Positions 47,501 to 60,694 are shown, counted from the first letter of the stretch. The stretch is DNA of 64,000 nt from Neurospora intermedia (GCA_037102815.1 BTPP01000002.1:2914001-2978000); one strand, 5' to 3'. Program-made: numbers and translations. Notes: generated from the letters alone by a model not told the origin.

Positions 47501-50500
47501 TACTATATATAGGCACCTAATAGCGGCTAATGGAAGTACCGATTAAGTACGGCTATCGTCCCCTTACGACCCAAATAACTAAAGATATATAAATTGTAAA
47601 CTATTTATATTAGAGTAGTATAAAATATATTAAATTATTAAAATTGGTCTATAAAGTTTATAGCGTTAGATTTAGTATATATTAAAGCCCTTAAGATTTA
47701 GAAACGACTTTAATAGAGGAGGCGGCCTTTAAAATCGATACTATAATTTACAATTTATATTTTTAGCTTTAGCAATAAATTAAAGTATCTATTATTATTC
47801 TAAATTATAATCTTAATTTATTAGTAGAGGTAATTTTTTAGCGTTATTTAGTTCTAAAGTTATTATAAATCCGGATTTTCAAATACTTATACGTTCTCCC
47901 GCCTAGAGAGGACTACCCAAAATACTAAAATCCGAAGTAGAGAATATTTTTCTAGTATAGAATTTAAGATTATTTATAAGTTGTAAACTTCCTAGTCTTC
48001 CTTTATTAATATATTTTACTCCTTACGAAAAAATATATTAAGGATTATACCCTCTTTCTCCGGCTAGTATTTAATATTAAAATTGAAATAGGATAAGTAT
48101 TTAACCTAATACACTTAATATTCCAAAAATTATTATATTTTTATAAAATATTCGAAGTTATAGTAGTCTATTAGGATAGTAAAGGATTCGTAATTCTATA
48201 ACTCTGCCGACTATTATTTTAAATAATTAATAATTACTAATATTTCTTTATTGTAAATTAGGTAGTTCTATTTAATAGTATTAAACTTCCGTAAATAATA
48301 TCCTATAATTATATATTTCCTAGTACTATTAACCTTTTAGGAGATAATACCCCCGAATATAAAATTACTATAGTCTATTTTAAGGAATATCTTCCTATCC
48401 GGATCGAATTCGGTAAGAATTGGAATTCTAGTAAATAGCGTTTTTAATAATTAAAAGGTAGTTTCGTACTCTTTCGTCTACTCGAATATTACCCCTTTAT
48501 CTATTAGTACTATAAGGGGTATAACAACTTTAGAGAATTGTAATATAAATATTCTATAATAATTAATAAATTTAAAAAAGTTATATACACCCTTCTAGGA
48601 GGTAGAAAGTAATTATTTAAAGATTACTTTAACCTTCTTAGGATCGGCTTAAACTCCGATACTAATGTAGATAATAAATCCGAAATATTTAACCTTCTTA
48701 ATAGCGAATTTATATTTATCCGGGTTAAAATATAATCTAGCGTTTAAGAGCTTTTATAATATAAAATAGACTTTAACTTTGTAGTCCGCTTTAGAACCCG
48801 AAGTATAAATAAAAATATTATCTATATACGCCGTATAGAATTTATCCAAATACTTTTATAGAATAAAATTAATATACTATTAGAATATCGCTAGGGCGCC
48901 TATTAACCCGAAGGGAATAATTAATTATTTAAATAAACTATAGTAGGTCCTAAAGGCTATCTTCTACTCCTCTCCTATAACTATACAAATTTTATAAAAA
49001 GCCTATATAATATTAACCTTAATATACTACTTCGCTCCCTTTAATATACAGAACATTTCCTTAATAAGTAATAGCAAATACCGGTCTATTTAAATAATAG
49101 TATTCAAAGTACAATAATTATAATAGAAGTGGAAACTACTACTCGGCTTCCTAATAAATAATACGGGGGTACCCGCTTCTAAACTATTTACTCTAATAAA
49201 CCCTTTATTTAGTAAATTTTTTAACGTTTTCTTTAGGATAAGGAATTCTTTGTAAATTATATTATACAATAGCCTAAAGGGTAAAGGAAACTCCTTACCG
49301 TTAGGTCCTTTCTTAATTTTAATCCGGTAATTAATATTAGGGTAATAGGGATTCTATTTATTAGTATTCTCCTTTATTTATAATAGAAGGAGGTTGTAAT
49401 ATACTAAGGGAATTATTTCTTCGAATTATTCTTTAGTATAGACTTTCTTTAATTGTAGCGCCTTTTCTATATCCTTTAAATTAATTATATATATAGTTTC
49501 CTCGGCTGCTTCGTTGCCGAATTCTTTTTATAAATAGCGAATATAACCTATAAAGGTAATAGTAAATATATAAGTAGCGGATTTAATATCCTTAACGAAG
49601 TCCATATCCAATATTTATTCTTTTCCAATATATAGGACTTAATAATTTATAATGCCTAAATATATCCTCTTTTTGTAAGGGACGGAGTACGCCTTTATTA
49701 CTTTCAACTATAATTTATTTAAGATAATAGGGAATTCTAAGAAAAGGATAACGTACGTATATACTAAGTATATATACTTATTAACCTTAGTAAAGAAATA
49801 AATAAATCCTTAAATAGTAGTTCCTTCTATAGTAGCGGAGGCTCCTTTTATATAGCGGGGTTTAATAGAAATAATAGGAATATTAAAATCTTCAATAACC
49901 TTCTTACTAATTATAGTATAGTATTAATAATCTTTATTAATAAGGGCGTAGAATAAATTACGGTCGTTAATAACGAATAGGATTAATATAAATTTTATTT
50001 CTATTTATAATTTGGATTTAAATTCTTCTACTTTACTTAATACCTCTAAGGGCTCTAGGGCCTAATTTCGCTCCGGAATTACTCTTTTCTTTACTTAGGG
50101 GCGGAGTTTAATTTATTATCCTCTTTTAATAATAGAGGAATTTCTATAATAGTAGTTTAAATATAGATATTATTATTCGGGGGAATTATTAATAAGTAGG
50201 GATAATTATTTATATAATAATTAGAAACTCTATAATAAAAGTATAAATTATTATCCTTACGCTTTTGGCGCTCTTTATTAGAAACCTACTTAATATATTT
50301 AGGGGAAGTAAATAAATTTAAACTATTTCGCCCTCGATTACTACGACCCTTAGTAGACGTACTAATATAAGTAGTTCCTATAATAATGTTACTATTAGTA
50401 TTTGTAGTATAATTTTTAAATAGATTCGAAGGTAGAATAAAAAATTATTAGCGTTAATTATTAAGCTTCGGAATATTAGTATAGGACGTAGGGAGGTAAA

Positions 50501-51529
50501 AATTATTATTTTAGGTAGAGTAACCCCGTTAATTATAAAAGTATTTATAGTAGTTTTTTTTAAATTTAAACGTACGCTTATAACTGGCAATATAATACTA
50601 TATTTAAATTATATATATACAATAGTCGTTTAAAAAGTCTACTAAGAAGAATTTATTATAGAACTTCTTATTAATTATACGACGGAGGTATATTAATTTG
50701 GCCGGGCTCTCCCAATTATAACCGCCGGCTTTTAGGAGTTTATTATTAAAGGTAGTAAGGAAGGTCGCGAACGGTTTTCTATCCTTCTAATAAAGGCGAA
50801 AAAGTTTATTAAAAGCGATATCCTTATTCTAGTACAAATTAAAGATTATTTAGATTTAATCGAATAAAGCCGTAGGGTCTTTTTCGCTACGGGCGGTTTT
50901 ACTGGTCCAAAACCCTTTAAATTATAGTTATTTATTATTAAGGAACGTATTAAGAATTTTATACTACGCAGCGTTGTAATCGGTACAAAGCCCGGCTTTA
51001 ATATTAGTATTGTACGTTTTAATAAACTTATTATAATAAAAGAGGAATATATAAGGCTATTTATTCTACTTAGGGAATTTAAAAGGCTTTCTTCTATATA
51101 GAATAATACTATAACTATTATTTTAATTAATAGAGGTACTTAAAACGAGGATATTAAGGCCCGCTATTCGGTTAATTGAAATATCTGTGAGTAGGAAATT
51201 TAAACGTAGAATAAAGATAGGATTAGGATTAGAACTAAAGAGAAGGGACTTAATACAATTACAGAGAGAGGTACTACCGTTTAGTACTCTAATAAAACTT
51301 TTTATAAGGCCGTCGTTGGGGGTACCGCTACTAGTATCTTATTAATCGCCACTTTAGGAGTTATAGAACTTCTTTATATTATTAAGGTCTATATTATTAA
51401 GTCCAATTATAGTAATTAATAAATACCGCAATACCGTATTGTAAATTGCTAGCCGTTTTTAATTTCCGCTCTACTATTCCACTACTAAGTTCTATTATAT
51501 CCGCTAGTAAAAACGTAGGTAGAATCTAA

Positions 51530-51789
51530 TATAAGGGGTACAGCACAGTTAATACAAATATTGGCCTTAATTAATCGATAAGGTTCTACAAAGAAGAAAA
51601 GAGGGTAAAAGAGCGCCCTCTGGGCGGGTATGGCCAACTGTCCCTTTTTAAGGGACGTGCGTACGCGCACGGGCCGCCGGAGTGCCGCAGCAGCAAGCGA
51701 CCTAATTAGTCGCATTAGCTACCGGCCGGTTAGAACTCGGACTAGCGAGACTACTAGTTACTCCAGCTATAGGCACAAGCCCCATAACA
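51530..51789 (-). repeat. 5' LTR of gypsy fossil B (260 bp)
   Basis: The partner of 44310-44569, flanked outside by CGGTC at 51790-51794. A 76-codon open frame across it (51485-51715, minus) is an accident of its GC-richer sequence. Confidence 0.9.
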
Positions 51790-54076
51790 CGGTCTTCTAT
51801 TTAATATAGTACTTCTAATAGAAGTTAGAGCCCTTTTAGGCGTAATTAATAAATTTTTCGAATGCCTATTCCTTATACTCCTCCTAATTATTTATATAAA
51901 TTATTACCTTCCCCTTATTAATTTTAACGTTAATTAAAGTATTTTAATTAAGTAATCCTTTACCGGACTATAATTATATTATAGAAATATAAAAGATTAA
52001 TAAGTATTTTATATTAGTAAGTAGGGTAAAGTAAACTATATAAGACTCAGTTCGGACGATTTTAAAGGGGCCCTCCTATTTAGGGGAGAATTTAATATAA
52101 GGGCGACCGTAAGCGAAGTTAATTATATTTAATAAAACTATATTATTAATATAGTACTTCAGCGAATTAATATACTTCTTATTAGTATTATCCTCGTATC
52201 GCTCTTATATATATTACAATTATTGGACTACGAAATCCTAAATCCTCTAAAAGCAGTCCGCTAATTCGTTAACTTTATAGTACTCTTTAAATTATATTAG
52301 CAATAGGTCTAACGGTAGCGGGGTGTAGGGTTTTATATTTATACGAGGGTAGTAGCCGTAGTTGGCAAAGAATAGTAAAATTCCTATCGTTAAGGAAATA
52401 GTATTATTACTAGCGAACTCCGCAAGTATTAACTATTTTACCTAATCTATTTATACTTAATTAATATAGAATTTTAAATATTATTCTATTTCTACGTTAA
52501 TATATTCGGTTTGAACGTTAGTTTGTAAGTAAAAAACGGATATTAATTTACAAATAATAGATAGTCTCTTATAAAGGGTAGATTAGAATTATAATACGAA
52601 TTAAGTATTTTTATCGGATAGAATACTATTTAGGAGACTATAAATTAAATAAATATAATCGATAAAACGGTCGGCTAATTCTTTAGCTTCGAAGGTTATA
52701 ATTGTAATATAATAATATATTTTCGTAAAGCGGTTAATAATAATAGTAATATATTTAAATATTTGACTAAAGTAGGTACTCTCTAGTAGTAGGGTTATAT
52801 AATCGATTGAAATATCCATCTAGGGTACTAGGGAGACGGTTATAGGCTTAAGGTAATTAGTAGAACTATACTTTAGTAATTTAATTTTTGTATATAGGAG
52901 ATAATCCTTATAGAAAAGCCTTATATTATTATATATCCCTTCTTAATAGAAGTTATATTATAAAAGTTTATATATAATATTATAGCCGGAGTAACCTACA
53001 CTAAAAGTATTATACTAGCAATTAATTAATTAGAGTTGGAAATTTTTATTATAAAGGTCAATAATAATCTTATTCTACTATTTCATAATATTATTAATAA
53101 TATAATATTCTAAGAATATTTTATAGAAAACCTTTTTAATAAATAACGGCTATTACCGGCGGAATTCGTCTATAAGGTAGGAGACTAACTCCTATAAGAA
53201 GATAAACGTTTTATAATTTATATAAATTAGGTCGTCGGTAGATTTAATATTAAGGTCCTTTTAATTTAGTAGGTACAGTAAGAAACTAGCGGTAGGGTCT
53301 TCAAAGTAGCCCTCCTCGAATTATAAGGGGTTAAATAAAGTTCGTTTATAGGCGATTAAACGGTTGTTTTCCTTACTATTTAGGCGATTATTAGGTTTGC
53401 GATTTAGGGTATCTAGCCGTAAGTTCTTTGAACCGGGGGTATATTTAATTAAAAAATTGAAATATAAAAGGAATTGGGATTAATATATATATTATTAGGT
53501 AAATTATTTATTAATTATAAAAGTCTATAAATTCTTATAATCGGTTAAAATATTAAATAGTTACTAAGTTCCTTTAAACTCTAACTTCTATTCCTCTAAG
53601 GCTTTAATAATAGCTAGTAATTCTTTATTATAAACGTTATAATTATATTCCTACGAAGTATACTTGGCCGAGAAATAAATTATAGGGTAAAGAACGCTAT
53701 TATCGCCGTATTATAAAAAGGTATTACCGGCGGCCTAATTAGAAGTATTTATTTCAACAATAGTTTTCTTAATCTAATTATAAATCTTTAAAATAAGGCT
53801 TTCGGTAAAAGCCTTTTTGAAGGATTTAAATACTATTTAATAATTATTGTTCTAAATTTAAACTGTATCCTTCTTTATAAGTTTGTAAAGTAGGGTCGCT
53901 ATAGTCGAGAAATTTTTAATAAACCGTCGGTAGAAGTTTATAAAACTTAAAAAGAATTATAGGGACTTCTTTAATTCTAAGGCTTACTATTTAATAATTA
54001 CTTAGACTTTTTTTAAATTTATTTCAATACCGCCTAGGGTAATAATAAAGCCCAAATATTTCGTACAAATCGTATA

Positions 54077-54737
54077 AATAAATAATATTCTTATTCCTAG
54101 ACTATAAACTATAGTGCCCTATTGGCATGGGGTCCTTCTCTAGTTCTCTGGAGGGGAAAACCGTGAGGCGTTAAGCGCCCCCGGATGAAAACCTCTAGCT
54201 CCATTTCGGCCGTAGTTCACTACGCTACTCCTACTTTGCTTATAGCTATAACGGTTCTCACCCACCGCCACAGCGAACATAATCTCGTCTCTTCCACCGC
54301 TGCGTCGTCCCAATACTAGAATAATAGGAATAATAGGAATAGGACCAAACCCGGTACGCCGCTTCCTTCGCCGCCTCTCTATCTTACTCCCTACCGTTCC
54401 CTCCTCCGCCTTCTCTCCGCTTCCCTATCCTATTTTCCCGTCTCCTACCCTACTTCTTCGCTTCCTTCCCCCGTTTGCAAATGCCTCCGCCCCGTTATTT
54501 ACTCTCCCACCCCGCGGCTCTACCCCTATTTGCATCGGTGTAAGGACCCCTTCCCCCGTCTATATAATCCCCCTTACGGCGCCCCCCTAGTCCTTCTCCT
54601 CCTTCTTCCCTATTGTAACTTCTATTAAGATGGCTTCCTCCGGCCGCTATCGTCCTAGCCCTATCGACTTAACTTCCGACGTAGAGGGTTCTTCCCCTAT
54701 CGCGTCCCCGGGCCCTGCGTCCTCCGCGGTCCCCTCG
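54077..54737. mobile_element. GC-rich, hardly mutated 661-bp insertion C in A's pol region
   Basis: Flanked by a perfect 14-bp direct repeat, GTACAAATCGTATA (54063-54076 and 54738-54751), the size of duplication made by LINE-type target-primed insertion; Neurospora Tad is known for such lengths. Most of C (from about 54113) has normal GC while DNA on both sides is RIP-mutated. Plus strand: a TATATAA box at 54561-54567, a pyrimidine-rich leader, then an ATG at 54630 opening MASSGRYRPSPIDLTSDVEG and staying open to the insertion edge. The left end is AT-rich, which could be the 3' tail of a minus-strand retroposon. Class is undetermined: a LINE/SINE-type fragment or a captured promoter-bearing fragment. 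Confidence 0.7.
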
Positions 54738-57700
54738 GTGTACAAATCGTATAGAATTCGTATTTATTAATATTAATACTAAAGCCCGCCCTAGTAAATC
54801 GGTCGAGGACGTTATTAATATACTATTCGTAGTCTCGTACGTTATTTAAGTAAATAAGGATATTATTAAAGTATATAATTGCGTAGACGTCGAAGATATT
54901 ATAAAGGATATTATTAATATAATTCTAGAAAGCCCTGGGGGCGCTTTATAAATTAAAAGGAATAACTAGGGATTTAAATAAGCTAAATTATATAATAAAG
55001 GCAATCAACTATTCGTAGCCCTATTTAATACGAATTTTATTAAAGGCTATAATAATATCGAATTTAGTAAAGATCTTAGTACGGTAAATTACGTCTAAAG
55101 TTTCTTTAATAAACGGTAATAGGTAACGGGACTTAAAGGTTATATTATTAATACTTTTATAGTTAATATAAATACGGATTCTACCTTCTAATTTCTTAAC
55201 GAATAAGACTAACGCTAATACTTTAAATTAGGAAGGCTGAATAAACTTCTTTTTAAAATTATTATCGATCTATTTCTTAATAATATTAAACTTATTTAGA
55301 TTGAAAATGTAGTTACAAGAAGCGGACAATAACGCTCCCGGACGGAGTTCAAGCTTAAAATTGTACGAACGGTTAGGGGGGAGAACTTCGGCGCTTTCCT
55401 ACCTGAAAGTACTAGTATAGTACTAATATTACTTAGGGAATTTAGCCTAAATTTTAATATTAGTCTTTAGAAGTTTGTCCGCTTTCTTATAGAACTTTAT
55501 AATATTTTTAAATGTAATTTTACTAAAATTAATATTATTAGCGGTAAAATAATTATTAATAGCTACTTTATAGTATAAGAAATTATTGCTAATACTATTA
55601 ATTTATATAGAGTTAGTAACTTTTATAGCCCGTAAAGCGGCTGCGTTACCCTCCCCTACTAATATATCGATTTATTAATAATAATTACTACTAAAGAATT
55701 TCTTATACCTCTATCCTTTACCTATTAATACCTCTTTAACTAAATCTTCCATTAAATTATTATTTATACTTTTAAAATTTAGGACGCCTTTCTCTTCCTT
55801 TACTTTATCTTCCTCTATTATCCTCCTAATATCCTCCTTTATATTAACCCTAATTGTACGGATAATATAGAATTTATATATTTCGGTTAATTAATTAAAA
55901 TTTATTATAGAAAACTCCTTAATATTATTAAGGTTAATAGGGCTATTAGGGATACTATAGAGCCGGAGTAGGATTCGGTAATTTACGGCTCTAGTACGGG
56001 ATCTTCTAATAATATAGTAGAGGATTAGGTAGGGAGTTTAAAGTTCTATTAGGAGGGCGGTTAGTATAAGAGTTTAGCCGGGGCCGGTTAGAGTTTTATT
56101 AAATAGGGTAGTACCTAATTAATTAATTATACGGTTTTTAAACTAGTTAAACCTCTAGTAGGCTATTCGTTTTATAATAGTAGAGATAAATAGGTAGTAA
56201 GTAGACTCTTTTTATAGTAGCTTTAATTCTCTTTCGTCGGGTACCTCCTTATAAAATAGCTTCTTATATATAGGGCGGGTACTAAATATATTAGAGCGAG
56301 GGGCAGGGAAGTAGCAAACTACTAAGGGGGTATAATAGTTAGTAGCTCCGTAAGGGAAGTAACTATATTATTCGTAGGCGGGACTAAAATAAAGGGAATT
56401 ACTAAGTTAATCGATATTAGGTACGTAATATATTAACTAAGGGTAGCCGAAAATAATTAAATTATCCTTAGCGAGGTTGTAAATAAGTAAATTAATAACT
56501 TTATAATAAATGCCTACCTATATTATTAATTTAGAGAAATAAGTAATATTACCCTTTATTTAGCCGTTTATTAAGTATAGTAGTTTAAGGATAAGTAGTT
56601 TGAAGAAGGGTAAATAATATTAAAAAATAAAATAACGGTTAATAAAACTGAGAGTAGTATAACCGTTATTAATGAGGGTAGAGCAATACAATTTATACGG
56701 TCTATTAGATAGGTAGATAGAAAGATTTAATAAATTAGGGTATTTATAACGGCTATTTACTAAAGATTTATTTATTTTAATAATATTTAATTATATAGGG
56801 ACAATCTTTTATCTCCCTTCTCTATTATATCCGGTAAATTAGAGCCTCTAAGTATAATTTAGTTAGGAGGCTATATATTTCCCTAATTGTAAATAGAGCC
56901 GTTTTTATCGCCAACGAACGGGCTAATAAAGCCGGGTTAGTAAATAGGGACCGGGTAATAGTAACCGCCGGGGCCGGGGGTATTAGGAGTTAGAGCGCTT
57001 ACTAATATACTAACTGTAATTATAGTATAGACCTAATAGCTACCGCCGTAGTTGGGGTATTATTAACTATAGTTATACTAACTTTAGGCTAGCTACTACT
57101 AACTATTATTACCGCTACTATTATTATTACTATTAGTATTATTACTATTATTATTATTACTATTATTCCTATCCTTACCCTTCTTCTTATTATAAGGTTT
57201 AACCTCTTTCTTAAAATTAACGTACGAACGGCACTTAACCGAATAATAGCCTTTTTTATTATAGCGGGTATATATTCTATTTTTTATACGGAATTTAAAA
57301 ATATTATTATTAATAATATAAAAAATTTAAATATTAAAAACGGATATAGTATCGAAGTTTATAACGTTGCTACCTTAGCTAACGGTAGCTTCGCTAATAG
57401 AGGCAGAGGTGCTAAAAGTACCGGCGGCGGTAGTACTAGTCTTATAGTAAAGGTTAATATTCTTATTATACTAGTCTTTATCTTCCAAATTTTTTATAAG
57501 GTTACGAACGAGTGTAATCTATTCGTTATACTTATTATCGGTAGGTTAGGGGTTTTAGTAAACGATGGCGGCGCGAATACGTTTAGAGATTTTTTAACGT
57601 AAATAATAAATTTTTATACCGTTATTAAAACTATAACGGTCGATAAAGTGGGTAAATTCGTCCTTGAACTCTTATTATTTTATACCTTTAATTATCCTTA

Positions 57701-58961
57701 ACTCTTCGAATTTATAGCGGGAGTAAACGATAATATTAACGTTATTATACTTCTTAATAAACTCTATTAATAATTTGTTTACTATAGTCTATTTAGCGGG
57801 TAAGTCCTTTAGGATTTTAGTAAATTCTATTTTAATAGCCTTAAAGGGAATACCTTTAATAGAGCGGGCGATAAGAGAGAACTTCTTACGTTTAGTATCG
57901 AAAAATTTAGGGTCGTCCGACTAAGCGAATTAAATACAAAGGTACTAAATATAGTACTTAATAGTACGCTTAATAGTAGTACTTTTACTATTAAACGCGG
58001 ATAATATAATAATATATAATACCGACCTATAACTACTACTATTAATTATAATTACTATAGTATTAAGCTCGTCGTTACTAAGCTCGTTATTATTGGGTAG
58101 TTCGTTAGGGCCGCCGGGGAAAGTAGGAGCGGTCGAAGGAGCGAAACGCTTATAGAAGTTAGTAAAGGCCTTCTAATACTTCTCTACCTACCTCTTATAA
58201 ATTTTTTTAGAGTTAGTACGGAAATTTTTGAATTCCTTTATTAGTTTAATAATATTAGTATTGAAATTACTAATTTAATTCTAATAAGAGGTACGAATCG
58301 CCTAGATTTTATTAGCGTATAAAATTTATAATATAGAGAATTAGTTATTATATTTTTATATTTTAAAGGTAATTTATACTTAAAGGGTAGCAATATTACT
58401 ATTGTAGTAAATAAGCTCGTATTATACCGATTCAAATTCCTCCTCGAGCTCTCGAGTTTGGGACTTAGCTACAATAATATCGTTACAAAGAAGGCAATAA
58501 AAGGCTGCAAAGAAGACCTAGAAGACCGGGAAATTAGCGAAATTGAAAATATATTCGAAGGGGACGGTAATAAGCAATTTAACCGCTTAGTTATTAAAGC
58601 TTTCAAATATTTAGGCTAGAATTTTAAATTAATTTTAATATTCTAGGTCGAGGGCTATAAGGGTACTAATTATAGTAATTATAATAAAATTATCGGTTAT
58701 TAGAGGAGGGCGTAAGAGAGTATTATTAGATATTAATTATTAAATTAATACGCCGGATAAATATAAGGGAGAAAAAGAATACGAATTATTTAATAGTAAT
58801 ATTTAATTTGGTAGTTACCTAGCTCGACGGCTAGGATTGCAATGAAGGTCTTAATTGCTTAGGGATAAATTTTAATTAATTAATTAATATAATTTAAATA
58901 CGATTAATCTTCCTCTACTAAATAGTAAATATATACAGTATAATAGTTTGGTATAATAAAT

Positions 58962-59179
58962 TATTACGGAGCGAGAGGGTACTATTGGGGGTAGGGTAAG
59001 ATATATATTATTATACGAAGGGGGAGAAAGGGAAGTGTGTGTAGAGGACTAACTATATAAGCGAGAGCCTAGATAGGCTAGTCCGTACGTACGTACGTAA
59101 GATTGTACGTAACGAAGCACTAGCGTAGTATATATACGGTCAGTGCAGTACAACTATATTATAGGCTAGCCCTATAATA
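58962..59179 (-). repeat. 5' LTR of gypsy fossil A (218 bp)
   Basis: The partner of 43604-43821, followed by target duplication TAATT at 59180-59184. Confidence 0.9.
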
Positions 59180-59184
59180 TAATT

Positions 59185-60400
59185 ACTATTTAATAATTAC
59201 TAACTAATTTAAATTCCGCCTTATATTATTCCCGAATTCAAAACTTAATAGGAGAAGAATCGTACTATAAAACCTAAGAAACGCACTAACACTTTTTTTA
59301 AGTAAAGCCAAACTTTCATTAAAGAGATTCGTAAATAGAATAAAACTACTAGTAATAATACTATTACTACCTCTTCTAACCCCGCTTCCGCTACTTTCCC
59401 GCAAATTTTCAATACTACTCCTTATTCTACAATCCTTCAAAAGACCAATATTAAAAAGTATAGGGAAAAAAAATTAATACTACTTACCCACCAAACTATA
59501 ACTATAGAAAAGTAGTTACAAATAACTCTTCTAACCTAAAAGTATATAGAGGATATAACTATAAATATATATACTATAAGAAATAATTTAGTAAATTTAA
59601 ATTAATATATTTTAAAATTATAGAATAATAATTAATTAACTACTAATATACTACTACCTAGGCTTTTTTAGGCACTCTATCTATACCTATAATTAAATCT
59701 AAGTATAAGTTTAAAATTGAATATAACAATAAGGATAATAATAAGGATAAAGATCATAATAATAGTATTAATAATCAGAATAATAAAGGTCCTAATAATA
59801 AAGAAGACTTTTTCAATATTCCCAAATAATTAAAAATATATTTATTAATTACATTTTTACTACGCTAATAAGGTTTCTTTTCTTCTTACAACTCTAAAGG
59901 GCTTTATATCTATTATCTTACTTTTATATAACTAACTACCCCAATACTTTCCCGCACTATTTGAATACCGAAACAAATAATATAGACTTCAAAATAATAA
60001 AAAAAAAAATTTATAATCCAATAATAGTTATAGTAACAATAAAAATTTTTAATAGTTATTACAAATATTAAGAAACGTTTAGAATATATAAAACTTAATT
60101 TAAATATAGTAAATTATAATACTTAATATAAAATTTTTCAATATTATATATAACTACACAATATTTTAAAGCAAAATTCTTCTAGCTATACATATACTAT
60201 ATAAAAAGTTTTAGAAGCTCAACCTAAATTTTACATTATATATAACAATACTAGCATAGTTATTATAATGCCGGCCGCCACCCTTTACGAACCCACAACT
60301 TTAACGCGCACTACCCGCAACATTCGCGCGCTAAGCGCGATCGTAGAAGTTACAAGTAATATTAGTATTTATCCGTACGGTAGCTAGAGTTGAGGTTAGA
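59185..60400. other. RIP-mutated DNA right of gypsy element A
   Basis: This continues the host sequence interrupted by A. On the plus strand it looks like the decayed end of a coding region with Ser/Thr-rich and then Asp/Asn/Lys-rich composition. No frame is intact; a 78-codon minus frame at 59204-59440 has no recognisable domain. A GC-richer patch at 60270-60330 (GCCGGCCGCC, then CGCGCGCTAAGCGCG palindrome) precedes the TIR-like end. Confidence 0.45.
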
Positions 60401-60462
60401 AGGGGGGGAATGGAGCCCATTTTTGGGACCTGGATAGACTCCCCCCTACAGGCCCAACTGGC

Positions 60463-60694
60463 TAGAAGTTTTGGCTCCAACCACAGCAGCTCAAACAAGG
60501 TTACGTTAGGGTTTCAGGGGCTATAATTAGCGACCCAGTCCACCAAAACCGACCGAAGTCCGGATGGAGGAATGGGTCCAACATGGCGGGGACCACGACC
60601 AGGAACCGAAACAGAGCCGCATCGACGGCAGGCATCAAGCCCCACTAACCACACCTCAAGCGCGGGCATTAAGGTTCTAAGACCCACTTGTTTT
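60463..60694. other. Unmutated island between the TIR-like end and element D
   Basis: About 230 bp of normal composition without RIP bias. It may be original single-copy flanking DNA trapped between two repeats. No gene is visible. Confidence 0.45.

Larger units (their letters stand above)
44310..51789 (-). mobile_element. Ty3/gypsy LTR retrotransposon fossil B, nested in A
   Basis: Direct LTRs of 260 bp (44310-44569 and 51530-51789) with target duplication CGGTC (44305-44309 and 51790-51794). Total length 7,480 bp. Decayed patches read on the minus strand in the order gag-like (50.2-51.4 kb, with a zinc-knuckle-like patch near 50.2), reverse transcriptase (about 48.6-49.3 kb), integrase core (about 46.9-48.0 kb): Ty3/gypsy order. 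A purine tract borders the left, 3' LTR. About 2 kb between the integrase patch and that LTR is unassigned. It is broken throughout by RIP. The LTRs differ at roughly 30 of 260 positions, all transitions as far as I can see, so LTR divergence cannot be used as a clock. It is younger than A. Confidence 0.9.
43604..59179 (-). mobile_element. Ty3/gypsy LTR retrotransposon fossil A, interrupted by B and C
   Basis: Two direct 218-bp LTRs (43604-43821 and 58962-59179) are flanked by the 5-bp target duplication TAATT (43599-43603 and 59180-59184). The order of parts shows minus orientation: gag-like with a zinc-knuckle-like patch near 57.2-57.3 kb, reverse transcriptase/RNase H patches at about 53.5-55.3 kb, and integrase core near 52.6-52.8 kb. 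A purine tract (AAGAGGGGATAG on the minus strand) abuts the left, 3' LTR. Its own length is about 7.4 kb once B and C are subtracted. It is heavily broken by RIP throughout. It is older than B and C, which are inserted in it. Confidence 0.9.
39256..60460. mobile_element. Probable large RIP-decayed element bounded by TIR-like ends, with later elements nested inside
   Basis: At the left edge of the AT-rich block, 39258-39303 reads CAGGGGGG, then CTATCCAGGTCCCAAAAATGG. An inverted, about 85% similar copy lies at 60410-60462. Weaker inverted similarity continues inward for another 100-150 bases on both sides (ACTAATA-TTGTA-CTT and CGCGCTT-GCGC blocks). The composition switch coincides with these ends. 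Removing the nested gypsy element A leaves about 5.6 kb. The interior (39.4-43.6 and 59.2-60.3 kb) has no intact frame. A clear target duplication was not found, and the class is undetermined; ends starting CAGGGG resemble some hAT elements but no 8-bp duplication fits. An alternative is two unrelated copies of a short repeat lying in opposite orientation. Confidence 0.45.

Noticed and set aside
51485-51715. A 76-codon minus frame near 51.6 kb
   Set aside because: It covers the 5' LTR of element B and is open only because the LTR is GC-richer.
52601-52819. A 72-codon minus frame in gypsy fossil A as a separate gene
   Set aside because: It is a surviving patch of the element's integrase core, not an independent gene.
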